Of a DNA stretch of 13,130 bases, positions 6,276-13,092 are shown piece after piece. The DNA is taken from NCBI RefSeq assembly GCF_000226875.1, contig NZ_JH164926.1:1893705-1906834 (forward strand). The letters are read 5' to 3'. The position numbers and the translations under genes were made by a program. The notes under the pieces were generated by a model that saw only the letters and a program-made list of their open reading frames with translations, had not been told where the DNA came from and did not search any database. Within the stretch, counting starts at the first letter, position 1, and the number at the start of each line of letters is the position of its first letter. This DNA comes from Neisseria shayeganii 871. Lineage in GTDB: Bacteria > Pseudomonadota > Gammaproteobacteria > Burkholderiales > Neisseriaceae.

Positions 6276-7673
6276 TCAGCGGGGCGTATCCTGCGGCTCG
6301 ACTTTACTGATGGTAAAGCCGGTGAAGCCGTAGATCAGGGTCAGCGCCAGGCTGAGGGTGCAGAAGAAGGCATAGGGAATATAGTCCACCACCGCCACAC
6401 CGAGGATGCCGGCCAAAAACACGCCGTACACGCCCCAAGGCACCAAGGCGTTGATCACGGTGCCGGAGTCTTCGATGGTGCGCGCCAGGTTGCGCGGATG
6501 CAGGCCCAAGCGTTCGTACACCGGTTTGAAGGTGTTGCCGGTGAGCAGGAGGCTGAGGTATTGCTCGCCGATCAGCACATTGATGCCGAAGGCGGTGGAA
6601 GCGGCGGCGAAGGTGGCGCGGCCGGTGCTGGTGAGCAGGTGGCGGATGCCGGCCAGCAGCGCCGGCAACACGCCCAAGCCGTTCAGCAGACCGCCCAGAC
6701 TCAAGGCGAGAATCACCATGGTTTGGGTGAAGAACATGCTCTGCATGCCGCCGCGCGACAACAATTTGCCCACGCTGCCCAAGTCCAGGTTTTCCGCCGG
6801 TTTGTAGCCGGCGAAGAAATAGCCGCCCACCTGGTCGATGCTGGGGCTGCTGTGGATATAGGTAATCACCAGTGCAGTGAGGATGGTGGCGATGATGGTG
6901 TACACCGCGTTCACTTTTTTCAGCGCCAGGCCCACCAGCACCGCAAACGGCAGCAGCGCATACCAGTGTACCAAACCGCTGGCCAGCAGGTTTTGCTGCA
7001 TGGCGGCCACGTCGGCCAAATCGGCCTGGGCCACGCTGCCGGTCAGCGTCCACAGGATGACGGCGGTCAGAATCCAGGCCGGGATGGTGGTGTACATCAT
7101 GTTGCGGATGTGGTCGAACAAATCGATGCCCACAATCGAAGCGGCAATGCCGGTGGTGTCGGACAGGGGCGACATTTTGTCGCCGAACAACGCACCGGAC
7201 ACCACGGCGCCGGCCACAATCGCCGGATTGGCGTCGAAGGCTTCGGCCATGCCCATAAAGGCCACGCCGGCGGTGGCGCAGGTGGTGAAACCGCTGCCCA
7301 AGGCCACGCCGATCACCGAACACAAAATAAAGGCCGACAGGTAAAACATTTGCGGCGAAATCAGGTCGAAGCCGTAATACATCAGCGTCGGAATCGCGCC
7401 CGACATCATCAGCGCCGCCACCAACAGGCCGATAAAGAAAAACAGGTAAATGGCGCCGATGCCCGACACCACGCCTTCGGCCATTTTGGCCTGCATGTCG
7501 TTAAAGCTTTGGCCTTTGAATTTGCCGTAGGCCAAGAGGCCGCACATCACCAGGGTGATGGAAATATGCGGCACCCAGCCGAAGCCGATCATGGTGACCG
7601 CCATCACGGCAATCACCAACAGGGCGATGGGCACCGCCTCTTTGGGCGCAATGCGGATTAACGGGGTATTCAT
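6276..7673 (-). CDS. nhaC: NhaC-family Na+/H+ antiporter-type membrane transporter
   Basis: Polytopic inner-membrane secondary transporter, 465 aa, with about 11-12 hydrophobic segments. The family motif GALFGDKMSPLSDTT (160-174) and the C-terminal EDSGTVINALVPWG (401-414) are typical of NhaC proteins. The start is ATG 7673 with AGGAG about 5 bases upstream. A longer in-frame reading to 7736 would translate through the DUS hairpin and is rejected. Family members exchange Na+ and H+, and some relatives move organic anions (for example malate/lactate exchange). It is the last gene of the hpd-VOC-FAH block, about 90 bases downstream of the FAH gene, so a role in moving an aromatic amino acid or a catabolic organic acid is a fair inference. 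The sequence alone cannot separate that from pH or sodium homeostasis. The symbol reflects family, not proven activity. Confidence 0.85.
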   Translation of the reverse strand: MNTPLIRIAPKEAVPIALLVIAVMAVTMIGFGWVPHISITLVMCGLLAYGKFKGQSFNDMQAKMAEGVVSGIGAIYLFFFIGLLVAALMMSGAIPTLMYYGFDLISPQMFYLSAFILCSVIGVALGSGFTTCATAGVAFMGMAEAFDANPAIVAGAVVSGALFGDKMSPLSDTTGIAASIVGIDLFDHIRNMMYTTIPAWILTAVILWTLTGSVAQADLADVAAMQQNLLASGLVHWYALLPFAVLVGLALKKVNAVYTIIATILTALVITYIHSSPSIDQVGGYFFAGYKPAENLDLGSVGKLLSRGGMQSMFFTQTMVILALSLGGLLNGLGVLPALLAGIRHLLTSTGRATFAAASTAFGINVLIGEQYLSLLLTGNTFKPVYERLGLHPRNLARTIEDSGTVINALVPWGVYGVFLAGILGVAVVDYIPYAFFCTLSLALTLIYGFTGFTISKVEPQDTPR

Positions 7674-7714
7674 GGTTTCTCCTCTTAATAATCTTGCTTT
7701 TTTCACGTGGCAAA

Positions 7715-7755
7715 GGCTTTCAGGTAGCCTGAACACGAGCGGCTACCTGAAAGCC
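7715..7755. repeat. DUS inverted repeat between FAH gene and nhaC
   Basis: GGCTTTCAGGTAGCC (7715-7729) and GGCTACCTGAAAGCC (7741-7755) form a perfect 15-bp stem with an 11-base loop. The left arm holds a full DUS (7719-7730, minus) and the right one the 11-base core. On the minus strand the stem is followed by TTTGCCACG, only three T residues, so any termination should be partial. Confidence 0.85.
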
Positions 7756-7763
7756 CGAAAGGC

Positions 7764-8765
7764 TTAATAACGGGTATTCACGCGGTTGCGGATGGTGCCG
7801 AAAATGTTGTTGCCCTCTCGGTCGAGCATTTCCACCTCCACCACGTCGCCGTGGTCCATAAACGGGGTTTGCGGCGCACCGGTTTCGATGGTTTCGTACA
7901 TGCGCACTTCGGCCAGGCAGCAATAGCCCACGCCGCCGTTGGCCACTGAAGAGCCGTGCAAATCGCCCTGCTTGTTCGACACCGTGCCCGAGCCGATCAG
8001 GCTGCCGGCGGCCATGTCGCGGGTTTTGCACACATGGGCCAGCAGCTGGCCGAAATTGAAGGTCATGTCTTGGCCGGCATTGGGGTAGCCGAACAATTCG
8101 TTGTTCAGCTTCACCCGCAAAGGCAGGTGCACTTTGCTGTCTCGCCAGGCCTCGCCCAATTCGTCGGGTGTCACCGCCACCGGGCTGAAGGCGCTGGCCG
8201 GCTTGCTTTGGAAAAAGCCGAAACCTTTAGCCAATTCGGCCGGAATCAGGCCGCGCAAAGACACGTCGTTCACCAACATCACCAAGCGGATGGCTTGGGC
8301 CGCTTCTTCCGCGCTGGCGCCCTGTTTCAAATCGCCGCTCACCACCACCACTTCGGCTTCAAAGTCGATGCCCCATTCGGGCTTGGCCAAGATCTCGTCG
8401 CGCGGGCCGATAAAGCTGTCGGAGCCGCCCTGGTACATCAGCGGGTCGTCGTAGAACGAGGCCGGCACTTCGGAATTGCGCGCCTTGCGCACCAACTCCA
8501 CATGGTTGAGGTAGGCCGAGCCGTCGGCCCATTGGTAGGCGCGCGGCAGCGGCGAATGGCATTGTTCGGGGTCGAAGGCCTCGCCCTTTTCGGGATGGGC
8601 GTTCAAATCGTCGTACACCGCTTTCAGTTCGGCTTGTGCGCTGTCCCAGTTATCGAGCGCGGCTTGCAGGGTGGCGGTTTCGGGCAGCACATAACGGCTT
8701 AAATCGCGGCTCACTACGGCCAAACGGCCGTCGCGGCCGCCTTGTTTCAATGTGGCTAGTTTCAT
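7764..8765 (-). CDS. Fumarylacetoacetate hydrolase (FAH) family protein
   Basis: FAH-fold hydrolase, 333 aa, of the shorter bacterial type rather than the roughly 420-aa animal FAH. It probably acts at the end of tyrosine/homogentisate breakdown by cleaving an acylpyruvate-like C-C bond to give acetoacetate plus a C4 dicarboxylate. Metal-site residues are visible as E136 and E138 (FEAEVVVV) and D167 (VNDVS). K188 (FFQSKPAS) and GSGTVSN (258-264) also match the family core. Aligned from memory to mouse FAH, the positions of ligand D126 and catalytic H133 appear to be S103 and M110, while Y128 is kept as Y105. ATG 8765 has AAGGA 7 bases upstream. The gene lies between the VOC gene and nhaC. Other FAH-family activities, such as maleylpyruvate or acylpyruvate hydrolase, remain possible. 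Confidence 0.85.
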   Translation of the reverse strand: MKLATLKQGGRDGRLAVVSRDLSRYVLPETATLQAALDNWDSAQAELKAVYDDLNAHPEKGEAFDPEQCHSPLPRAYQWADGSAYLNHVELVRKARNSEVPASFYDDPLMYQGGSDSFIGPRDEILAKPEWGIDFEAEVVVVSGDLKQGASAEEAAQAIRLVMLVNDVSLRGLIPAELAKGFGFFQSKPASAFSPVAVTPDELGEAWRDSKVHLPLRVKLNNELFGYPNAGQDMTFNFGQLLAHVCKTRDMAAGSLIGSGTVSNKQGDLHGSSVANGGVGYCCLAEVRMYETIETGAPQTPFMDHGDVVEVEMLDREGNNIFGTIRNRVNTRY

Positions 8766-8790
8766 GAATTCATCCTTTTTTCTCTGATAA

Positions 8791-8826
8791 CGGCGTTCAG
8801 GTAGCCTGAGGGGCTACCTGAAGCCG
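8791..8826. repeat. DUS inverted repeat between VOC and FAH genes
   Basis: A full DUS on the minus strand (8796-8807) faces a core copy on the plus strand (8812-8822). The stem extends by CGGC/GCCG, giving 15 pairs with one bulged G (8795) and a 5-base loop. It is followed by TTATCAGAG on the minus strand, with no T-run. Confidence 0.83.
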
Positions 8827-8837
8827 GATCATACGGC

Positions 8838-9383
8838 TTATACCTCGGGCGGCTCGGTGCCGTCGTGTATCCAGCGGGCGTGCTGCGGGGCGCGTTTGGT
8901 TTCCGCCCATTCGTTGAGCATGTCCCATTTCACATGGTCCAGCGCACGGTTCATTTTCGGCGTGCTCACCTCGCAGGCCAGCTCGATGCGGTGGCCGCTG
9001 GGGTCGAAGAAATAAATGGAATGGAACAGGGTGTGGTTGACCGGCCCCAGCACATCGACACCGCCGGCAATCAGCTTGTCTTTGGTTTTCAGCAGGGTGT
9101 CCATGCTGTCCACCTTCAAGGCCAGGTGCTGCGTCCACAGCGGGGTGTTTTCGTCGCGCCCCATCTCCGGTTTGGTGGGCAGCTCGAAAAAGGCCAGAAT
9201 ATTGCCGCCGCCGGCATCCAAAAAGATGTGCATATAGGGGTCGGGCTCGCCGGTGGAGGGCACTTTGTCTTCGGCAATCGCCAACACAAAGCCCATGTCC
9301 AGGTGTTTTTGGTACCACTCCACCGTTTGTTTGGCATCTTTGCAGCGGTAGGCCACGTGATGCACGCCTTGGGTTAATGCCAT
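8838..9383 (-). CDS. VOC-family (glyoxalase/extradiol dioxygenase fold) metalloprotein
   Basis: 181 aa, two beta-alpha-beta-beta-beta modules (about 5-70 and 83-137) plus a charged C-terminal tail. Likely metal ligands are H8 or H9 (GVHHVAYR), H86 (WTQHLALKV) and E134 (HRIELACE), the H/H/E arrangement of extradiol dioxygenases in this superfamily. H121 and Y124, followed by DPSG (127-130), sit roughly where BphC-type dioxygenases have their second-shell His and Tyr. The ATG at 9383 has AAGGAG 7 bases upstream. It lies between hpd and the FAH gene in the same direction, so a step between homogentisate and the FAH substrate is suggested by position. The fold also includes lactoylglutathione lyases and many unassigned enzymes, and I cannot name its substrate. 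Confidence 0.82.
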   Translation of the reverse strand: MALTQGVHHVAYRCKDAKQTVEWYQKHLDMGFVLAIAEDKVPSTGEPDPYMHIFLDAGGGNILAFFELPTKPEMGRDENTPLWTQHLALKVDSMDTLLKTKDKLIAGGVDVLGPVNHTLFHSIYFFDPSGHRIELACEVSTPKMNRALDHVKWDMLNEWAETKRAPQHARWIHDGTEPPEV

Positions 9384-9401
9384 GATGTCGCTCCTTTGTG
9401 G

Positions 9402-9430
9402 TTTCAGGTAGCCCCTCAGGCTACCTGAAA
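9402..9430. repeat. DUS inverted repeat between hpd and VOC genes
   Basis: TTTCAGGTAGCC (9402-9413) and GGCTACCTGAAA (9419-9430) form a perfect 12-bp stem with a 5-base loop. The plus-strand copy at 9418-9429 is a full DUS. The hairpin ends just before the AAGGAG of the VOC gene, so it could also affect initiation there. Confidence 0.85.
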
Positions 9431-9449
9431 GCGTTTATTCTGCTTCTGT

Positions 9450-10532
9450 TTATTCCACTTCTAATGCGCCGCGGCGGATCTGGTCGCGCTCCAGCGATTC
9501 GAACAGGGCCTTGAAATTGCCCTCGCCAAAGCCTTCGCGGTAGTCGCCCTTGCGCTGGATAAACTCGAAAAACACCGGACCGAGCAGGGTTTCGGAGAAG
9601 ATTTGCAGCAACAGGCGCGGCTGGCCGCCTTCGGTGGTGCCGTCCAAGAGAATGCCGCGGCTTTGCAGCTCAACCACCGGCTCGCCGTGTCCGGGCAAGC
9701 GCTCTTCCAGCATTTCATAGTAAGCGGCATTGGGCGCGGTCATCAGCGGAATGCCGGCGGCGCGCAGTTTGTCGATGGTGTCGAGCAGGTTGTCGCTCAA
9801 CAGCGCAATGTGCTGGATGCCTTCGCCGCCGAACTGCATCAGGTATTCTTCAATTTGGCCGCCGCCCTGCTTGGCCTCTTCGTTAAGCGGAATGCGGATC
9901 AGGCCGTCGGGCGCGGTCATGGCGCGGCTGGTGAGCCCGGTGTATTCGCCCTTGATGTCGAAATAGCGGATTTCTTGGAAATTGAACAACTTCTCGTAAA
10001 ACTTGGCCCAGAAGTCCATGCGGCCGCGATAGACATTGTGGGTGAGGTGGTCGACGATTTTCAAGCCGTGGCCCACCGGATGGCGCTCGACATCGGGCAG
10101 GAATTCAAAATCAATGTCGTAAATCGATTTACCGTCCTCAAATCGGTCGATCAGATACAGCGGTGCACCGCCGATGCCCTTGATCGCCGGCAGGCGCAAT
10201 TCCATCACCGAAGTGGGGATGTCGATGGGCTGGGCGCCCAGCTCCAGCGCACGTTTGTAGGCCGCTTGGGCGTCGCGCACGCGAAAGGCCATGCCGCAGG
10301 CACACGGGCCGTGTTCGGCGGCAAAATACGCAGCTTGGCTTTTGGGCTCGCGGTTAACAATAAAATTGATGTCGCCCTGGCGGTAGAGCAGTACGTCTTT
10401 GGAACGGTGGCGGGCCACCAGGGTAAAGCCCATTTTTTCAAACAAAGGCTCCAGCACGCCCGCTTCGGGGGCGGCGAATTCCACAAATTCAAAGCCGCAC
10501 AAGCCCATGGGATTGTCAAACAAATCGGCCAT
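9450..10532 (-). CDS. hpd: 4-hydroxyphenylpyruvate dioxygenase (HPPD)
   Basis: Cytosolic Fe(II) enzyme converting 4-hydroxyphenylpyruvate, the transamination product of tyrosine, to homogentisate with O2 uptake and CO2 loss. 360 aa, standard for bacterial HPPD. The predicted iron ligands are H162 (DHLTHNVYRG), H241 (IQHIALLSD) and E323 (FFEFIQRKGD), each one residue from H161, H240 and E322 of the Pseudomonas enzyme. The C-terminal gating region with FGEGNFKALFES (335-346) is present. ATG 10532 is preceded by AGGAG at 9 bases. It is the first gene of the hpd-VOC-FAH-nhaC run, preceded by an AT-rich tract and the terminator of the upstream gene, so it probably has its own promoter. Bacteria that make more homogentisate than they clear can form brown pyomelanin. 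Confidence 0.96.
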   Translation of the reverse strand: MADLFDNPMGLCGFEFVEFAAPEAGVLEPLFEKMGFTLVARHRSKDVLLYRQGDINFIVNREPKSQAAYFAAEHGPCACGMAFRVRDAQAAYKRALELGAQPIDIPTSVMELRLPAIKGIGGAPLYLIDRFEDGKSIYDIDFEFLPDVERHPVGHGLKIVDHLTHNVYRGRMDFWAKFYEKLFNFQEIRYFDIKGEYTGLTSRAMTAPDGLIRIPLNEEAKQGGGQIEEYLMQFGGEGIQHIALLSDNLLDTIDKLRAAGIPLMTAPNAAYYEMLEERLPGHGEPVVELQSRGILLDGTTEGGQPRLLLQIFSETLLGPVFFEFIQRKGDYREGFGEGNFKALFESLERDQIRRGALEVE

Positions 10533-10660
10533 CGTCTATTTCTCCTGTAAACGGTTGATCACATCGGCGGCCATCTTAAAAGTCGGTGTATTTATTAGGC
10601 AAACAGTTTTTTTTGATTAATTTATTGAAAAAATCGATTAAACAAAGCTGGCATCTTGGC
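10533..10660 (-). promoter_or_regulatory. AT-rich leader and probable promoter region of hpd
   Basis: A strongly AT-rich tract (about 10590-10645) interrupts otherwise GC-rich DNA directly upstream of hpd. GATTAA occurs at 10615-10620 and 10636-10641, 21 bases apart. Weak candidate boxes exist on the minus strand (TTGCCT, then TTTAAG after 16 bases; or TTAATC, then TAATAA after 17), but none is good enough to choose. The terminator just upstream makes a promoter here likely. Confidence 0.35.
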
Positions 10661-10694
10661 AAGCCGCCAGGAAGCGGATGCAAAAGCACGATGC

Positions 10695-10729
10695 AAAAAA
10701 CCGCCCCTTCCGGATGGCAGAAGCGGCGG
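10695..10729 (-). terminator. Intrinsic terminator after the PLD-like gene
   Basis: Minus-strand arms 10720-10729 and 10701-10710 pair at 9 of 10 positions (one C-C mismatch) around a 9-base loop, and six T residues follow (10700-10695). It lies 26 bases after the stop and separates this gene from the hpd operon. A DUS core touches its upstream edge. Confidence 0.8.
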
Positions 10730-10738
10730 CTACCTGAA
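10727..10738 (+). repeat. DUS at the PLD-like gene terminator
   Basis: CGGCTACCTGAA, 11 of 12 bases, between the stop codon and the terminator stem. Its first bases overlap the stem. Confidence 0.7.
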
Positions 10739-10755
10739 AACAAGATACTGGTCGC

Positions 10756-12285
10756 TTAAAGCAACCATTCAATCGGCAATAAAGCGCAAAACCACACAGC
10801 AAAACGTTTGAAGGCACCGGCTTTGGGCTCGGTATCGAATGTGCGCAGTTCGCCGTTTTCCTGAGTTTGCCAATATAAGCCCTGTTCGGGCGTCTTGAGC
10901 ACACTATAGGTATGGGCCGCATGGTGCTGTTGCAGGCCGTCCGCCAATTGCCCTGCCAAAGCCGGACTGTCGATCAGCAGGCCCATTTCGGTATTGAGCG
11001 CGGCTGAGCGCGGATCCATATTGAAAGAGCCCACAAACAGCGTGCGCCGATCCACTGCAAAAGTTTTGGCATGCAGGCTGGCACCGCTGCTGCCGGTCAT
11101 GCCGCCGTGGTGGTCGGTGGTCACCGTTACCTCGGGTTTGAGTTCGAACAGTGTGACACCGGCGTCCAGCAGCGAATCGCGGTATTTGGCATAACCGGCG
11201 TGCACCGGCGCCACATCGGTGGCGGAAAGCGAGTTGGTCAGCACCTGCACGTTTTTGCCGCTGCGGGCGATGCCGCCGAGCAAATCCGCCCCTTGCCGGG
11301 TGGGCACGAAGTAAGGCGACACGATCAACAGCTCCTGCTCCGCCGCCGCCATCACCGGGCTGATGTGCGCCACCACAGTATTGCCCGGCAAGGCTTTGCC
11401 CAAACCCTTGGCCGGATCGTCGCTCACCAAGGTAGCCTCGGCCCATTCCAGCGGCAGGGTGCCGGCCGCAAGATGTCGTGCAAAATCGGATTGTGCCAGA
11501 GCTTTCAGGTAGCCCTGGGTATCGGCATCCTGTGCAGGCGCACTATCTAATGCCGCAGGTGCAGCCTGAATAATGCTTTCCGCCGGATAACTGGATTCGC
11601 TGGCCCAGTAGCGGTCGAAATCCTGCTCCACTGCTTGTGCCGCCGGGCCGACGGCCGCCACATCGAGATCGGCAAACATGACGCCGTTGCCGGCTCCGAA
11701 ATATTCGTCGCCGACATTGCGCCCGCCCACAATGGTCACCACCCCGTCGGCGCTGAAGGATTTGTTGTGCATCCGGCGGTTGAGGCGGAAAAAATCGCTC
11801 AAGTATCCCAGCGGGCGGAACCCTCGTTGCATAAAGGGGTTGAACAGACGCACTTCGATGTTCGGGTGTGCATTAACCGCGGCCAGCAAACCATCCATAC
11901 CGGCAGTGTTGTTGTCATCCAGCAGCAGGCGCACGCGCACGCCACGTTCAGCGGCCTGATACAAGCTGCTCAGTAATAAGCGGCCGGAAACATCGTTGTG
12001 CCAAATGTAGTATTGAACATCAAGGGTGTATTGTGCGCTTTGCGCCAGCGCCAACCGTGCCAAAAATGCATCTTTTCCGTCACGAAGCGGATAAATGCCA
12101 GAGCGGCCCAGATGCATTTCAATCTGCGGCAGCAGATGAGCAGCCAATTTACTGTCCGGACGGATAGGCAGAGCCTGGGAAGAACTGCGCTGACGATTAT
12201 CGGGCAATGATTTACGGGTAACCAAAGCCGTCACCACCAGCACCACCACAAGCAGCAACAAAAACAATAGCATTTTTCTTAACAT
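10756..12285 (-). CDS. Phospholipase D-like protein, ClsC/YmdC-type cardiolipin synthase
   Basis: Probable membrane phospholipid enzyme forming or remodelling cardiolipin. 509 aa from ATG 12285, which has GGAGGG just upstream; an in-frame ATG at 12318 lacks a ribosome-binding site. A single N-terminal hydrophobic helix (about 5-23, rich in Leu and Val) should anchor it with the catalytic part on the far side of the membrane. Two PLD HKD motifs are complete: H173-K175-D180 (MHNKSFSADG, followed by VGGRN) and H405-K407-D412 (LHAKTFAVDR, followed by VGSFNMDPRS). The first motif and its context resemble E. coli ClsC (YmdC) as I remember it. No ymdB-like macrodomain gene lies next to it in this window. 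A DUS (11504-11515) is embedded and read as GYLKA. An intrinsic terminator follows at 10695-10729. A PLD-family hydrolase of other specificity is the alternative. Confidence 0.88.
   Translation of the reverse strand: MLRKMLLFLLLLVVVLVVTALVTRKSLPDNRQRSSSQALPIRPDSKLAAHLLPQIEMHLGRSGIYPLRDGKDAFLARLALAQSAQYTLDVQYYIWHNDVSGRLLLSSLYQAAERGVRVRLLLDDNNTAGMDGLLAAVNAHPNIEVRLFNPFMQRGFRPLGYLSDFFRLNRRMHNKSFSADGVVTIVGGRNVGDEYFGAGNGVMFADLDVAAVGPAAQAVEQDFDRYWASESSYPAESIIQAAPAALDSAPAQDADTQGYLKALAQSDFARHLAAGTLPLEWAEATLVSDDPAKGLGKALPGNTVVAHISPVMAAAEQELLIVSPYFVPTRQGADLLGGIARSGKNVQVLTNSLSATDVAPVHAGYAKYRDSLLDAGVTLFELKPEVTVTTDHHGGMTGSSGASLHAKTFAVDRRTLFVGSFNMDPRSAALNTEMGLLIDSPALAGQLADGLQQHHAAHTYSVLKTPEQGLYWQTQENGELRTFDTEPKAGAFKRFAVWFCALLPIEWLL
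11504..11515 (-). repeat. DUS inside the PLD-like gene
   Basis: The minus strand reads GGGCTACCTGAA, in frame as GYLK, within a low-complexity Ala/Asp linker between the two HKD halves, where an insertion-tolerant stretch is expected. Confidence 0.65.
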
Positions 12286-12652
12286 CTGCCCTCCGTTGAA
12301 GTCTGATGGCCGATTCATTGGCCGATTTTGCTTTCCTTCAACTGACTTACGCCACTAAGCAACGGCAAAGCAAAACCATTTTAAAAAAAGCCTGTCCTAC
12401 ATCTCTTTTCTACCGATATGCGCCGTCAAAAATACCGCAACGGCTTACTCCGTATTTGCTGCGTTAGCACACAAGGGAAAAGGAAATGAATACCAAAAGA
12501 AGCCCAATCTTGCGCTACCGGCTATTTTGACTGACAATGTCTGGCATTGTTGGATTTTGCTTAGGTGACGAGACAAAATTGCCCAGCAAAAAACCGCTTT
12601 GCCAAACCCTCTGCCGATACGCCCGCATAGAACCAGCCGACACCCTTGTTGC
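12286..12652. other. Gene-free stretch between rsfS and the PLD-like gene
   Basis: About 367 bases, lower in GC than the flanking genes, with no recognisable gene. A 79-codon frame on the minus strand (12445-12684) starts inside rsfS and resembles nothing I know. Small features are TAAAAT on the minus strand (12378-12383, a possible -10), TTGACG (12424-12429, no matching -10), and a 6-bp inverted repeat ACAATG/CATTGT (12534-12550). No good terminator for rsfS is apparent, so read-through into the next gene is possible. Confidence 0.5.
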
Positions 12653-12994
12653 TTAGCCTTCGCCCCAAAGTTTTTCGATGTCATAGAAATCCCTTGCCGC
12701 TGGCAACATCACATGGACCACCAAGTCCCCGGCATCCACCAGTGCCCACTCTCCAGCCTCTTCACCTTCGGCACCCAAGAGTTGGTAGCCTTTCTCCTTC
12801 AACGCGACCGCCACATGGTTGGCCAAAGCCTTTACCTGACGAGTGCTGTCGCCACCCGCCACAATCATGCGGGCAAACAAGGAAGTTTTGCCCGAGGTAT
12901 CGATAATCACGATGTCTTTTGCTTTTACATCTTCTAAAGCAGCCACAGCGGTGTCCACCATGTCCTGCAAATATTGCGTGTCTTGTGTGTTCAT
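12653..12994 (-). CDS. rsfS: Ribosomal silencing factor RsfS
   Basis: Small protein of the RsfS/Iojap family (113 aa) that binds uL14 on the 50S subunit and blocks joining to 30S when nutrients are short. Family features are clear: VKAKDIVIIDTSGKTSLFARMIVA in the N-terminal half (23-46, quoted in part: DIVIIDTSGKTS), a run with STRQVKALANHV (50-61), and the C-terminal ALVDAGDLVVHVM followed by ARDFYDIEKLWG. ATG 12994 is preceded by GGAAG. A sigma70-like promoter lies at 13033-13061. In many bacteria rsfS follows nadD and precedes rlmH; here no rlmH follows, and the region upstream lies outside the window. Confidence 0.95.
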   Translation of the reverse strand: MNTQDTQYLQDMVDTAVAALEDVKAKDIVIIDTSGKTSLFARMIVAGGDSTRQVKALANHVAVALKEKGYQLLGAEGEEAGEWALVDAGDLVVHVMLPAARDFYDIEKLWGEG

Positions 12995-13032
12995 CAGTCT
13001 TCCGATTGGTATTACATCATAAATGGTTGAGA

Positions 13033-13061
13033 ATTTTATCCCAGTGCGTCAGGTTCGCCAA
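13033..13061 (-). promoter_or_regulatory. Predicted sigma70 promoter of rsfS
   Basis: On the minus strand TTGGCG (13056-13061) and TAAAAT (13033-13038) are 17 bases apart, about 40 bases upstream of the rsfS ATG. The -35 box is also the left arm of the hairpin at 13056-13075. Confidence 0.5.
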
Positions 13062-13082
13062 ATGCCTTGTTGGCGTTTTTTT
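13056..13082 (+). terminator. Terminator-like hairpin on the plus strand upstream of rsfS
   Basis: CGCCAA (13056-13061) and TTGGCG (13070-13075) form a 6-bp stem with an 8-base loop, followed by seven T residues (13076-13082) on the plus strand. No plus-strand gene is visible to its left. It may end an antisense or small transcript, or the inverted repeat may be an operator on the rsfS promoter. Confidence 0.45.
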
Positions 13083-13092
13083 CACGGCGTTG

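Noticed and set aside
7674..7736. N-terminal extension of nhaC from 7736
   Set aside because: It would translate through the DUS hairpin, while ATG 7673 has a strong AGGAG site.
7715..9430. Reading the regularly placed DUS pairs as a CRISPR-like or mobile repeat array
   Set aside because: The spacing is set by gene lengths, the units are inverted pairs, and they match a known uptake-sequence dialect.
12445..12684. 79-codon minus-strand frame partly inside rsfS
   Set aside because: It starts within rsfS, has no ribosome-binding site I can see and resembles no known protein.
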